DNA of 64,000 nucleotides from an uncultured Shimia sp. (GTDB taxonomy: Bacteria > Pseudomonadota > Alphaproteobacteria > Rhodobacterales > Rhodobacteraceae). The stretch is from NCBI GenBank assembly GCA_937897325.1, contig CALCOY010000064.1:21624-85623 (forward strand), read 5' to 3'. Below, one piece after another: positions 1-8,373 of the stretch; position 1 is the first letter of the stretch, and each line of letters starts with the position of its first letter. A program made the position numbers and the translations under genes. The notes under the pieces were generated by a model. It was not told the DNA's origin. It did not search any database and saw nothing but the letters and a program-made list of their open reading frames with translations.

Positions 1-1172
1 TTATGCTGAGAATTGGGTCTGTCTCCTCGTGGTCGATCTGGGCGAAGGCGTCGACCATCATGTAGCGGCTTGCGGTTTGCCATTCGTCATTCTGCTCGAA
101 GAGCACGGCGCCGATGAGCCGGATGATGGACGCCTCGTTGGGGAAGATCCCGACGACATCCGCGCGGCGTTTCACTTCCTTGTTCAAGCGCTCGATTGGG
201 TTGGTGCTGTGAAGCTTGGTGCGATGCTGGCGGGGGAATGCCATGTATGCGAGAACATCGTGTTCGCTGCTGTCCATGAGGTCTGCCAGCTTGGGCCACC
301 TGGGTCGGAGTTGGTCTGCGACTTTGCGCCAGGTCTCGCCTGCCGATGCACGGTCGGGCTGGTCGAAAGCCTGACGGATCGCAGCTGCCACGACGGTGTG
401 CTGGCCGCGTGACACATGCGCCAGAGCGTTGCGCATCCAATGGACGCGGCAGCGCTGCCAAGTCGCTTCAAACACGCGCTCAATTGCGGCTCTGAGGCCG
501 CTGTGTGCGTCGCTGATCACCAGCTTTGTACCCTCCAGCCCACGGGAAATCCATCCAGAATGTCTCCGCCTCAGAGGGCCCCAGACCCAACCCTATGATC
601 TCCCTGCGCCCATCGGTGTTGGCTGCGACAGCAATTATGGCCGCGACGCTGACGATGCGCCCGCCCTGGCGTACTTTCAGGTAGGTGGCGTCGAGCCAGA
701 CGTATGGCCATTCACCAGTCAGAGGGCGGGTGAGAAACTCATTCTCCCGCTCGTCGATGTCCTTGCAGAGCTTCGACACCGTGCTCTTGGAGATACCCGA
801 CAGCCCCATGGCTTGCGCCAGTTCATCGACACGCCGGGTCGAGACGCCGCCGATCCACGCTTCCTGGATCACGGCCACAAGGGCTTTCTCCGAGGTTTTG
901 CGCGGCTCCAGGAAGCCTGGGAAGTAGCTGCCCTGGCGCAGCTTCGGCACCTTGAGGTTTAAAGTGCCCAAACGGGTATCGAGAGCGCGCTCTCGATACC
1001 CGTTCCTCCAGGTCGTGCGCTGATCAGCCCGCTCGTGTTTGCTTGCACCGATCAAGCCTTCAACGTCAGCTTCCATGATCAGCTGAAGCACGGCCTCGGC
1101 GACAGCTCTGAGAAAGTCGCCGCCGTCCTGCTTGGCCAGAAGTTCGGATAGGTCCATGGTTGGTTTGGTCAT
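1..1172 (-). pseudogene. IS256-family transposase, internally deleted and frameshifted
   Basis: The start ATG at 1172 follows GGAGA at a normal spacing. The first part reads MTKPTMDLSELLAKQ and continues through the typical central region (GNGYRER-like RNGYRER, LDATYLKVRQGG, GLGPSEAETFW). At about 541-553 the frame is lost: after FWMDF the coding frame resumes one phase off as RGLEGTKLVISDAHSGL, and about six residues normally present there are missing. The resumed frame carries the rest of the family core (WQRCRVHWMRNAL, HSTNPIERLN, DVVGIFPNE) and runs off the window at base 1 with no stop. A small out-of-frame deletion is the simplest explanation. A sequencing error cannot be excluded, but the missing residues argue against a single-base error. 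Confidence 0.85.
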
Positions 1173-1290
1173 CGGGGTCTCCGTATGGGTCGTGGTTGAA
1201 GCGTCGAAACTCCACCCAACCATACACCTCGGTGGCCACCCGGGATTACACCGTCGAAGGCGCAGAAATTACACCACCTGCGCGGACACT
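1..1290 (-). mobile_element. IS256-family insertion sequence, truncated by the window edge
   Basis: A mutator-type (IS256) element whose transposase runs leftwards off the window. The outer end is probably near 1240-1290, where short repeated blocks (GTGTAAT motifs read on the minus strand, about 1250 and 1273) resemble the terminal repeats of this group. The exact end is a guess because the other terminus is outside the window. The transposase is broken (separate entry), so the copy is probably immobile unless helped in trans. Confidence 0.75.
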
Positions 1291-1399
1291 AACTGCCATG
1301 TACGTACAACGCAGCATCGGAAAGTCGGGTTAGACCAAGTCGACGTAATACTATATCTCCGCGCGGGCAGGCCGTACTGCGGTTCATCTAGCAGAAACA

Positions 1400-3541
1400 G
1401 TGAATAATCCAATTATGGACCTTTCTTCTTTGCCGCTTACCCGCGATCTGGTCCTTGTCGGCGGCGGTCACACTCATGCGCTTTTGCTCAGGGCTTGGGC
1501 GATGAACCGGTTACCCGGTGCGCGACTGACCGTCATCAATCCCGAGCCCACTGCCGCGTATTCCGGCATGTTACCGGGCCATGTGGCAGGCCATTACGCG
1601 CGTGCGGACCTCGATATTGATCTGGTGCGTCTTGCCCAGTTTGCCGGTGCGCGGCTCATCTTGGGGCGGGCTGAGGCGATCGACCGAAACCAAAAGCGGA
1701 TCACCGTGTCAGGCGCGCCTGATGTTGCGTTCGACATTCTGTCACTCGATGTCGGCGTCACCAGCGTCATGTCCGATCTGCCAGGATTTGAGGCGCATGG
1801 CCATCCAGCCAAACCGCTGGGACCTTTTGCGCAGGCGTGGCAGAGCTACCTGGATGGCACGCCAGGGCTGGGTGTGGCCGTGCTTGGCGGCGGAATTGCA
1901 GGCGTTGAACTCGCCCTTGCCATGCGCCATCGGTTGCGGTCGCTGAGCCGTGACGTGCCCGTGACCATCATCGAGAAAAACCTTGCGCTGTCGACGCTTG
2001 GCGCATCGGCGCGGCGCTCCTTGTTGAGGGCTATGAAGAATGAAGGTGTAATTCTGCGCGAAGGCACAACCGTTACCCGGGTGAGCGACAGCGGAGTGCA
2101 CTTGGATTGCGGCGACACCATCGCTTCCGATTTCGTTGTTGGGGCGGCTGGTGCCGCGCCACATCCGTGGCTGAAAGACACGGACCTTACCGACCAGGAT
2201 GGCTTTGTCCCCGTGAACGCGCGCCTGCAAACCATGGATCCATCCATTTTTGCGGTGGGCGACTGCGCTCATCTCAGCGAAACCCCCCGGCCCAAAGCCG
2301 GCGTGTATGCCGTGCGACAGGCGCCCGTTCTCCTCCACAACCTGCGCGCGGCCCTTTCCGGCAGCGGCGGCTTGAAGCGGTATCGCGCCCAGAAAGACTA
2401 TCTCAAGCTTGTCTCTCTCGGCAGGCGCTCTGCACGAGCCGAGCGGTTCGGGATCTTCGTTGCGGGTCCTCTTCTGTGGCAGTTGAAAGATCGCATCGAT
2501 CGAAAGTTCATGGACAAGCTGAACAGGCTGCCCTTGCCTGCGCATCCTGTCCGGCCCTGGCCGCGGGCTGCTGGCGATCGTGAAGCGGCGGGCGCGTCCG
2601 AGCGATGTGGTGGCTGTGGCGCAAAACTGGGTTCCGAGGCCTTGCGCGATGGTTTGGCGAGTGACGCGCTCGGCGATGATGCCGCGATACTCAATTTTGG
2701 CGGCCAGACGCAGGTGATGAGTACGGATCACCTGCGGGGCTTCATGACCGACCCCGTCACGATGACCCGCATTGCGGCGGTGCACGCCTTGGGCGACATC
2801 TGGGCGATGGGCGGACAGCCCCAAGCCGCAACCGCGACGATCATCTTGCCGCATCAAAGCGACGCGCTGGCCGCACGGCACTTACGCGAAATCATGCAGG
2901 TCGCCCGGGATGTCATGACACGCGCAGGGGCCGAGGTCGTGGGAGGGCACAGCACATTGGGCGCCGAGTTGACGATTGGCTTTACCGTCACTGGCATGTG
3001 TGACCGCGCGCCGATCACGCTGGCGGGTGCCCAACCGGGTGACCGGCTGATCTTGACCAAGCCCATTGGCACGGGCGTGATCATGGCCGCGCATATGCGG
3101 TGGCGTGCGCAAGCGGCGCATGTCATCGGAGCCGTTCGTGAAATGGTGCGCCCCCAGCACGAAGCGGCGCAAATCCTTGAAAACGCGCATGCAATGACGG
3201 ACGTCACCGGATTTGGTCTTGCAGGTCACCTGCGCGCAATCTGCGAGGCGTCCGATGTCGGTGCCCGACTGAACCTAGGGCAAGTGCCCATTTTGTCGGG
3301 GGCGGAGACGCATGCAAATGCGGGTGTCCGCTCCAGTCTATTCCGAGAGAACTCCGCAGGCTTTGGTGAACCCGCTACACCGCGTGCGGGTCTCATGTTT
3401 GACCCGCAGACAAGCGGCGGTTTGCTGGCCTGTGTCTCTGGGGGTGCCGAGGCGATCTGCGACCGGCTACAAGCCGCCGGGTTCACCGCCGCCATCATCG
3501 GCGAGATCACCGACCGGAGTGGTCAAATCGAAATGCTTTGA
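1400..3541 (+). CDS. selD: Selenide, water dikinase with N-terminal NADH-dehydrogenase-like flavoprotein domain
   Basis: Makes selenophosphate from selenide and ATP, the selenium donor for selenouridine (MnmH) or selenocysteine. The 713 residues hold two domains. Residues about 1-390 are a pyridine-nucleotide-disulfide oxidoreductase fold, with dinucleotide motifs VGGGHTH near residue 20 and LGGGIAGVE near 162 and the FAD-proximal FAVGDCAH near 285. Residues about 400-713 are SelD, beginning CGGCGAKLG. C406 and K409 match the catalytic Cys17 and Lys20 of the E. coli enzyme; the second cysteine (Cys19) is alanine here. The SelD core shows ALGDIWAMGG and DVTGFGLAGHL. Such fusions are known in several proteobacteria; the flavoprotein half may supply reduced selenium (inference). 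Start: GTG at 1400, with an in-frame ATG at 1415 as alternative. The 3' end overlaps mnmH by 19 bases, convergently. Confidence 0.93.
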   Translation: MNNPIMDLSSLPLTRDLVLVGGGHTHALLLRAWAMNRLPGARLTVINPEPTAAYSGMLPGHVAGHYARADLDIDLVRLAQFAGARLILGRAEAIDRNQKRITVSGAPDVAFDILSLDVGVTSVMSDLPGFEAHGHPAKPLGPFAQAWQSYLDGTPGLGVAVLGGGIAGVELALAMRHRLRSLSRDVPVTIIEKNLALSTLGASARRSLLRAMKNEGVILREGTTVTRVSDSGVHLDCGDTIASDFVVGAAGAAPHPWLKDTDLTDQDGFVPVNARLQTMDPSIFAVGDCAHLSETPRPKAGVYAVRQAPVLLHNLRAALSGSGGLKRYRAQKDYLKLVSLGRRSARAERFGIFVAGPLLWQLKDRIDRKFMDKLNRLPLPAHPVRPWPRAAGDREAAGASERCGGCGAKLGSEALRDGLASDALGDDAAILNFGGQTQVMSTDHLRGFMTDPVTMTRIAAVHALGDIWAMGGQPQAATATIILPHQSDALAARHLREIMQVARDVMTRAGAEVVGGHSTLGAELTIGFTVTGMCDRAPITLAGAQPGDRLILTKPIGTGVIMAAHMRWRAQAAHVIGAVREMVRPQHEAAQILENAHAMTDVTGFGLAGHLRAICEASDVGARLNLGQVPILSGAETHANAGVRSSLFRENSAGFGEPATPRAGLMFDPQTSGGLLACVSGGAEAICDRLQAAGFTAAIIGEITDRSGQIEML

Positions 3542-4578
3542 ACTTCCCAAACGAGTTCGCGGGCCGCGCGGTCGAGCGCGTCAGGTGAAACGGCGTGCAT
3601 GTTGAACGTCGCGATGGGCCGCACTCCCTGTTCGCGATGTGTTTTGGAATATGCGGGGTCGTAGTGCCGGTCGGCAAGCGATTGGCAAAGCGCGACGCGG
3701 TCACCTTGGTCGATCAATGCATGCCAGTGATCAACAACTTCATGGCCTCGGAACCGTCGCAGTGGCTCAAGTTTTCGTTTCAATTCTGCACCGTTCTCCA
3801 AAACCGATGCATATGCGCGCGCCAGATAATGGGCCCGCGCGTCCAGTGGGGCGGTCACTTCGATGATCGGCGAAGATTTCATCGCGTTCCACAACGCAGG
3901 CGGCAATGCGACCTCGCCGATCTTGCTGCTTTCCGCCTCGACAAGCACCGGGCGGGACGGATCGAGGCCTTGAAGCTCGAAGGCGAGGCGTGTTTCAAAC
4001 GCCTTCTGGCTCGGCTGTCCCGTGTCCAGGCCACCGAGAAGCGAGCCGCGATGCTGCGCCAGCGCTTCCAGATCGATTGACTGCAGACCGCGCGCGCGCA
4101 CCTTTGCCAGCAACTCTGTCTTGCCCGTTCCGGTGTGACCGGCCAACCTGATAATGCGCAGCGGCAATGCGTTGTCGTAAATGTAATCAACGATTGTCCT
4201 GCGAAAGCTCTTGTAGCCACCGGATAGGGTTTGCGCCGGCCAGCCGATCTGATTGAGCATCCAAGAAAACGCGCCAGACCGCTGTCCGCCGCGCCAGCAA
4301 TAAACGAGTGGTCGCCATCCGCCTGGCTTGTCTGCGAGCTGGGTCTCAATATGCGCGGCGGCGTTGCGAAAGACCAAAGCTGCACCTGTCTTGCGGGCTG
4401 CAAATGACGACACCTGTTTGTAAATCCTGCCCACCTGCGCGCGTTCGTCATCGTTGAGCACGGGGAGATTAATGGCGCCGGGCACATGATCGTGCGCAAA
4501 TTCGCTTGGGCTGCGAACGTCGATGATCGCATCGCATTCCAACGAGGCAAAATCCGAGATGTGGTTGAGACTGAACAT
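3523..4578 (-). CDS. mnmH: tRNA 2-selenouridine synthase
   Basis: Replaces sulfur by selenium in 2-thiouridine at the wobble base of Lys, Glu and Gln tRNAs via a geranylated intermediate, using selenophosphate from SelD. 351 residues. The N-terminal rhodanese domain has active cysteine C94 in YCWRGGQRS (family position). A C-terminal P-loop domain has GHTGTGKTEL at about 147-156. The ATG at 4578 is chosen because the protein then starts as family members do, about 20 residues before IIDVRSP. A longer frame to 4686 adds an unrelated leader. It lies tail to tail with selD. No selA, selB or tRNA-Sec is in the window, so the local role is probably tRNA modification only. Confidence 0.93.
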   Translation of the reverse strand: MFSLNHISDFASLECDAIIDVRSPSEFAHDHVPGAINLPVLNDDERAQVGRIYKQVSSFAARKTGAALVFRNAAAHIETQLADKPGGWRPLVYCWRGGQRSGAFSWMLNQIGWPAQTLSGGYKSFRRTIVDYIYDNALPLRIIRLAGHTGTGKTELLAKVRARGLQSIDLEALAQHRGSLLGGLDTGQPSQKAFETRLAFELQGLDPSRPVLVEAESSKIGEVALPPALWNAMKSSPIIEVTAPLDARAHYLARAYASVLENGAELKRKLEPLRRFRGHEVVDHWHALIDQGDRVALCQSLADRHYDPAYSKTHREQGVRPIATFNMHAVSPDALDRAARELVWEVQSISI

Positions 4579-4801
4579 GCTAGACACGTAGCGCGACCAG
4601 CGGCGCAACAAAAGAACGTCAGCCACAAGGCGCTCGGTATACGACGAGGTGGCTCTGTTTGGCTCGACACGAGACGATTTGACCACATGCCCTTAATGAT
4701 TGGGCGGAGAATTCTCGTCGCCGGTGATTGAGTTGCTTTCCTAGCACACATAGTTCCCTATGGTACACAGGTTCAAAAACTACCACGTAGAGACCACCGA
4801 G

Positions 4802-5062
4802 ATGGCGACGACGATCAAGACGCTGATGCCCCGCATAGGCACACTCTGCAGAACCATTGCGGTGGCCTTGATCGCGGGTGTTTGCAGATGGCGTTCGATC
4901 CGTGAAGTAAACGACCGGATTGTGGCGCGATCGGTACAAGAGCAAGCGTTAATAACTGCCGCGGTATTAGGCGTTCTCTTCGCGATTTGCTTGTTTGCTG
5001 CGCAATTCGGCTGGATTGGAATGCTAGTGTTTTTCTTGGCCGTAATCATTGTCGTCAACTAA
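4802..5062 (+). CDS. Small membrane protein of unknown function
   Basis: 86 residues from the ATG at 4802 (an in-frame ATG exists at 4760). The N-terminal half is basic (MPRIGTLCRTIA, CRWRSIREVNDRIVARSV). The C-terminal 35 residues form one or two hydrophobic helices (ITAAVLGVLFAICLFAA, IGMLVFFLAVIIVVN). I do not recognise the family. The amphipathic arginine-rich middle followed by a membrane anchor suggests a small inner-membrane protein. It is divergent from mnmH and followed by a hairpin at 5061-5083. Confidence 0.55.
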   Translation: MATTIKTLMPRIGTLCRTIAVALIAGVCRWRSIREVNDRIVARSVQEQALITAAVLGVLFAICLFAAQFGWIGMLVFFLAVIIVVN

Positions 5063-5083
5063 GTCCCCAATTGGGCAGGACTT
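5061..5083 (+). terminator. Possible hairpin terminator
   Basis: AAGTCC (5061-5066) pairs with GGACTT (5078-5083). An internal CCCAATTGGG palindrome (5066-5075) lies in the loop, and a short run of T follows. It sits right at the stop codon of the small membrane protein, fitting a weak terminator. Confidence 0.35.
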
Positions 5084-5090
5084 TTGAAGT

Positions 5091-5102
5091 ATACAATTGT
5101 AT
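5091..5102. promoter_or_regulatory. Perfect 12-bp palindrome ATACAATTGTAT
   Basis: ATACAATTGTAT is fully self-complementary and lies about 90 bases upstream of the 57-residue gene, next to an AT-rich stretch that could hold its promoter. Candidate operator only; no cognate regulator is adjacent. Confidence 0.3.
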
Positions 5103-5147
5103 GCTGCTGTTTTTATTGTGATATTTTGTTCATCTTTATGATCTGGC

Positions 5148-5180
5148 GCTGAGATAGCCACGTACCTGGTACATCTCAGC
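5148..5180 (+). promoter_or_regulatory. Inverted repeat in the leader of the 57-residue gene
   Basis: GCTGAGAT (5148-5155) and ATCTCAGC (5173-5180) are perfect 8-base arms around a 17-base loop that contains GTACCTGGTAC. The right arm ends 14 bases before the start codon at 5195, close to the ribosome binding site, so it may be an operator or a leader hairpin affecting translation. Confidence 0.4.
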
Positions 5181-5194
5181 AAACAGGAGCAGAT

Positions 5195-5368
5195 ATGGAA
5201 ATTGGTCTTGGAATTCTCACCTTCGGCACGCTCGGCTTCGGGCTGCTGATTCCCTATCTTAACATCCGCGCACTTCAGAAGCTTAAGGAAAGTGACGCTC
5301 CGAAGTCGTCGCTTTCGCGAGACGGAATCGAAGAACGTTTGGCTTCGGCAACGGCGGCAGACCGCTAA
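5195..5368 (+). CDS. 57-residue small membrane protein
   Basis: A short gene with a strong ribosome binding site (CAGGAG six bases before the ATG). It begins MEIGLGILTFGTLGFGLLI, one hydrophobic segment rich in glycine, then PYLNIRALQKLKE and a charged tail ending TAADR. No family recognised. It is either a single-pass membrane peptide or a secreted leader. The good Shine-Dalgarno and the upstream inverted repeat support a real gene. Confidence 0.55.
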   Translation: MEIGLGILTFGTLGFGLLIPYLNIRALQKLKESDAPKSSLSRDGIEERLASATAADR

Positions 5369-5454
5369 TTTCTGCGGGCCTCAGCGGGCGCGAGGTCAGG
5401 CCTCGTGGTCGCGGCATTATAAGACGGACGAGCAGGCGAAACGGGAGGAACAAA

Positions 5455-5646
5455 GTGGCCAATAGATCAGGTGCAGAACCGTCCGACAAGGCGCTGTTTC
5501 GCCTTGACCGCGAGGAAGCTTCGGCGGGTGTAGTGCGAGGGGAAAACGGCGGCTCGCTCGACCTTCGCTCGCAGGATATATCTGCTGACAGAGATCGCGC
5601 AGCACATCGGCGGGCAACGTGGCTCTATGACGATTTGTTGAACTAA
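5455..5646 (+). CDS. Possible small hydrophilic protein
   Basis: 63 residues from GTG at 5455, preceded by GGGAGG at six bases, which is the main support. The protein is charged (MANRSGAEPSDKALFRLDRE ... WLYDDLLN) with no recognised domain. Competing open frames exist on the other strand and composition does not decide between them, so this is tentative. Confidence 0.3.
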   Translation: MANRSGAEPSDKALFRLDREEASAGVVRGENGGSLDLRSQDISADRDRAAHRRATWLYDDLLN

Positions 5647-6040
5647 AGCTTTTCACCTCGTGAAATATTTTCTTAGCAATGCACGAGGCTTGAAGACCAT
5701 AATGCGCCAAAACCTCAATACAGCCGAGCCTTAGACCTAGGCTTTTCGAACCGCTAGCTCTTGCGCATATTAAGAAAGGCCACTTTGTCCACGACCCGTG
5801 AATTGCCCAGTCTGTCTTTGCTGCGGCCAGCACCAATGACCGGTATTCCCGCCGCGAAGCAGCGCACATAACTACGCAGATGCAGCGATTTTCGTGCTGC
5901 GTGCGCGTGCGGCGAGAAAAAGCAATGGCCGGGTCGGGCTCGCTGCCGACCTCGGAGGCAGTGCGGCATCATGTGATATGTTGGCTTGGTCAACGTCGGG
6001 TTGTCGTTGTGGGAGGGCATGGCGGAGCAGAGGATCAGTT
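5647..6040. other. Intergenic, no secure gene
   Basis: About 390 bases upstream of the recombinase gene. A minus-strand frame spans 5754-6020, but it has no ribosome binding site and no recognisable motif. I see no repeat or tRNA that would mark an attachment site. Confidence 0.4.
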
Positions 6041-6673
6041 ATGGAAACACCAAACTTACCAGCCATTCGCGCGCTTCGCCCTGCATGGAATAAGGGCCGC
6101 ATCGTCGGTCAGAAACGGCCGCTTAAGCCGAAGCATGTCTGGGCGATCCGAGTTCGACTTGAATTGGCCGAGAACCACCGCGATCTCGCGCTGTTCAATA
6201 TGGCCATCGACAGTAAATTGCGTGGATGTGACCTAGTTAAGATGAAGGTCGTCGACGTCATGGCGTCTGGTCAGATTAAGGAACGGGCGTCGGTTCTACA
6301 AAGCAAAACGCAGAAACCGGTGCGCTTCGAGATTTCTGAAGGCACACGTGCGTCGGTTGAGAAATGGATGGAAGATGAACTCATGGTCGGCTCGGAGTAC
6401 CTTTGGCCTGGCCGCTTCCATGAGCGCCTGCACATCTCGACACGCCAGTACGCCCGGATTGTTCGCGACTGGGTTACGTCAATCGGTCTCGAGGCGAGTG
6501 CTTATGGCACCCATTCGATGCGCCGAACCAAGGTCACCCAGATATACAGGAAGACCGGCAACCTTCGAGCCGTTCAGCTTCTTCTCGGTCACACAAAGAT
6601 GGATAGCACTGTCCGATACCTGGGTGTTGAACTCGAGGATGCCTTGGCCATCGCGGAAGCCATTGAAATCTAG
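6041..6673 (+). CDS. Small tyrosine recombinase (integrase family)
   Basis: Site-specific DNA recombinase of the phage-integrase superfamily. 210 residues from the ATG at 6041, so it is little more than the catalytic domain; the usual N-terminal SAM-like arm-binding domain is absent. All catalytic positions can be placed: R61 (KLRGCDLVKMK), K89 (QSKTQKPV), H158 and R161 (THSMRRT), H184 (LLGHTKMDST) and Y193 (VRYLG). Proteins of this short type occur in many proteobacterial genomes and on mobile elements; what this one recombines is unknown. An in-frame extension to 5894 lacks family support. Confidence 0.88.
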   Translation: METPNLPAIRALRPAWNKGRIVGQKRPLKPKHVWAIRVRLELAENHRDLALFNMAIDSKLRGCDLVKMKVVDVMASGQIKERASVLQSKTQKPVRFEISEGTRASVEKWMEDELMVGSEYLWPGRFHERLHISTRQYARIVRDWVTSIGLEASAYGTHSMRRTKVTQIYRKTGNLRAVQLLLGHTKMDSTVRYLGVELEDALAIAEAIEI

Positions 6674-6691
6674 AGAGTTTGGGTCGCTTTC

Positions 6692-6717
6692 ACTAGCGGC
6701 CCAATCCTGCCGTTCAA
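6692..6717. repeat. Dispersed 26-base repeat, copy 1
   Basis: ACTAGCGGCCCA, three variable bases, then CTGCCGTTCAA. The second copy is at 23221-23246, identical outside the three central bases. It lies just after the recombinase gene, in non-coding sequence. Confidence 0.6.
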
Positions 6718-6818
6718 GACGACAATTCATGCCACGATGCAGCTACCTGAAATCAGACCTTTGGAGCGGAGCCCGGATCTCAAAAAGCCAAGGTCACAAT
6801 AACCGAGAGTTATAAGTA

Positions 6819-7271
6819 TTGAGCGACCGTTTCAAAAGTAGTTCAGGAAAGCCCTACTCTGAGGACAAATGGCTCGAGAACCACATTGTTATCAAGTCAC
6901 ACTTGAGAGCAGAATTGGTGCAAAAGATCGACTTACGCGCAAGTGACCGCGTGTTGGATATTGGTCGCGGAACAGAAAGCTGGACGTTCTTAATAGCGGA
7001 CCGGTTTGGCCACTGAGGCTCAGTCGAAGCGATTGAATTGGACGAAGTCGCATTGGAGGCGGCTGAACACAAGCGGCACTCTCACCATCATCGGGCTAGG
7101 GAAAGTTTCGATAAGTTAAGCGTCTTCGACTTACTTGAAGAACACACGTATGACGCGATAACGGCGTTCAATTCGTTGTGCTGCATAGATCGACCGGAAG
7201 TTGCCTTGAACGCAGTCAGCCGTTCAGGAGGAGAACAAAAAAGTAGGGCAAAGACCCCGACCCAGCTATAG
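6819..7271 (+). pseudogene. SAM-dependent methyltransferase pseudogene
   Basis: A class I methyltransferase start: MSDRFKSSSGKPYSEDKW, then the SAM motif as VLDIGRGTESWTFLIADRFG, where the usual DIGCGTG glycines and cysteine are partly replaced. An in-frame TGA at 7014-7016 interrupts it, and the same frame resumes with GSVEAIELDEVALEAAE (the next strand and acidic loop). It continues to SLCCIDRPEVALNAVSR and then diverges into unrelated sequence ending at 7271. The stop, the degenerate motif I and the missing C-terminal half make it a decaying fragment. Confidence 0.8.
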
Positions 7272-7272
7272 C

Positions 7273-7491
7273 ATGTTCGTGCTGCACGTGCATACAGAAG
7301 GAAAGTCGCCGCAGATGTTTGGTCCAGTAGACCACGCGACAGCAAAAATTGCGGCCATACGTTGGTGGCGCAGAGAGCATCTCGACGAAAATTCACGGAT
7401 CGTGAACAGAGCGCCAAATTACCGTGACAGCGTGAACGGATGGTTTGAAGCCAAAGGTTTTGGACAGGAGAAACGTACCTGCATGAATTGA
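7273..7491 (+). CDS. Hypothetical protein, 72 residues
   Basis: ATG two bases after the methyltransferase pseudogene stop. The protein (MFVLHVHTEGKSPQMFGP ... WWRREHLDENSRIV) has no recognised domain. It lies in a decayed neighbourhood and could be a fragment. Confidence 0.3.
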   Translation: MFVLHVHTEGKSPQMFGPVDHATAKIAAIRWWRREHLDENSRIVNRAPNYRDSVNGWFEAKGFGQEKRTCMN

Positions 7492-7727
7492 AGTTACCGA
7501 ACCGGTTGATCGTGTGCCATTCGTAAGTAGGGATCGAGACAGGCATGCTCGCAAGGCTGCCGACAACCACTTTTTGAGAGATGCTTCAACCATGCGCCAA
7601 AGATACGCTTCCGACATGGCGGCAGTCGTCTTTCGCGACCTTCGGGTGCCATAACCATCCTAGTCGCTTTCATAACAAAGATGTGTCATGCCTATGTCGT
7701 CGGACGTACAAAGACGGGACGCAACAG

Positions 7728-8054
7728 ATGGAAATCGCAGCCGGCCTGATCAAGCTTAAACCAAACATGTGCAGTGAACTGAGGGAATGGCGAGACACGT
7801 TGCAGGGAAAGTGCCGCGAGGTGCGGGCGTGCCTGCGAGAAGAAGGTGTAGCTCTTGAGGCTTGGTTTGAAATCGAAATCAAATGTGAGCCTTATCTTCT
7901 TTGGGTCATGCAAGCGAAATCCGTCGCCGAGGCTAGACGAGTTTTTATGAATTCTACGCGTGAGATCGACGCCTTCCATCTCGAAAAGATGATGCGCATC
8001 GGTGACGATCAGATCGAAGCAAGATTGCTTATTGATATGGGGCGCACTCCCTAG
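7728..8054 (+). CDS. DUF6176 family protein
   Basis: 108 residues from the ATG at 7728. The whole length fits the small family typified by a KP-x-LREW start, a helix with LREEGV, a YLLWVM-like strand and a final H-containing segment (KLKPNMCSELREWRDTL, REEGVALEAWFE, PYLLWVMQA, IDAFHLEKM). The fold is expected to be a ferredoxin-like alpha/beta unit; function unknown. The upstream in-frame extension to 7581 is cysteine- and histidine-rich and not family-like, so it was left out. Confidence 0.65.
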   Translation: MEIAAGLIKLKPNMCSELREWRDTLQGKCREVRACLREEGVALEAWFEIEIKCEPYLLWVMQAKSVAEARRVFMNSTREIDAFHLEKMMRIGDDQIEARLLIDMGRTP

Positions 8055-8373
8055 GGTCTGACCCTATCGATTTAGGGCAGACGTAATGTCAGTTTATCAT
8101 AGCGAGATGTTTTATCCGTGAGCCCCTCCCATTCCCTAAATCATGAGTGACACGGAAAGACCTACACTTTTTCAAGGCCGATTTGAGGACCAACGAGCAT
8201 ATATCAGAACGAGGAGAGCCCTACCATCAGATCCAATGAACAAAGCTCGATTTGACCAATAAGTCACATTCGATTCCAAGAACCTACCCGTCACATAGAG
8301 ACCGAGCAGACGGTCATTTTTCTCAGCATTGGCTTGGCTTGATCCTCGACCATTGGAGCGATATCCTAAACCT
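8055..8373. other. Intergenic upstream of the AraC-type regulator
   Basis: About 320 AT-rich bases. No gene or strong palindrome seen; presumably the promoter of the iron-uptake regulator is here. Confidence 0.4.

Noticed and set aside
5754..6020. Minus-strand 88-residue frame upstream of the recombinase gene
   Set aside because: No ribosome binding site, no motif and low-complexity start; it could be a fragment but cannot be supported.
7014..7016. In-frame TGA in the methyltransferase frame as a selenocysteine codon, given selD nearby
   Set aside because: The position is not a catalytic cysteine in methyltransferases, motif I is also damaged, no SECIS-like hairpin was evident and the gene lacks its C-terminal half. 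Decay is simpler.
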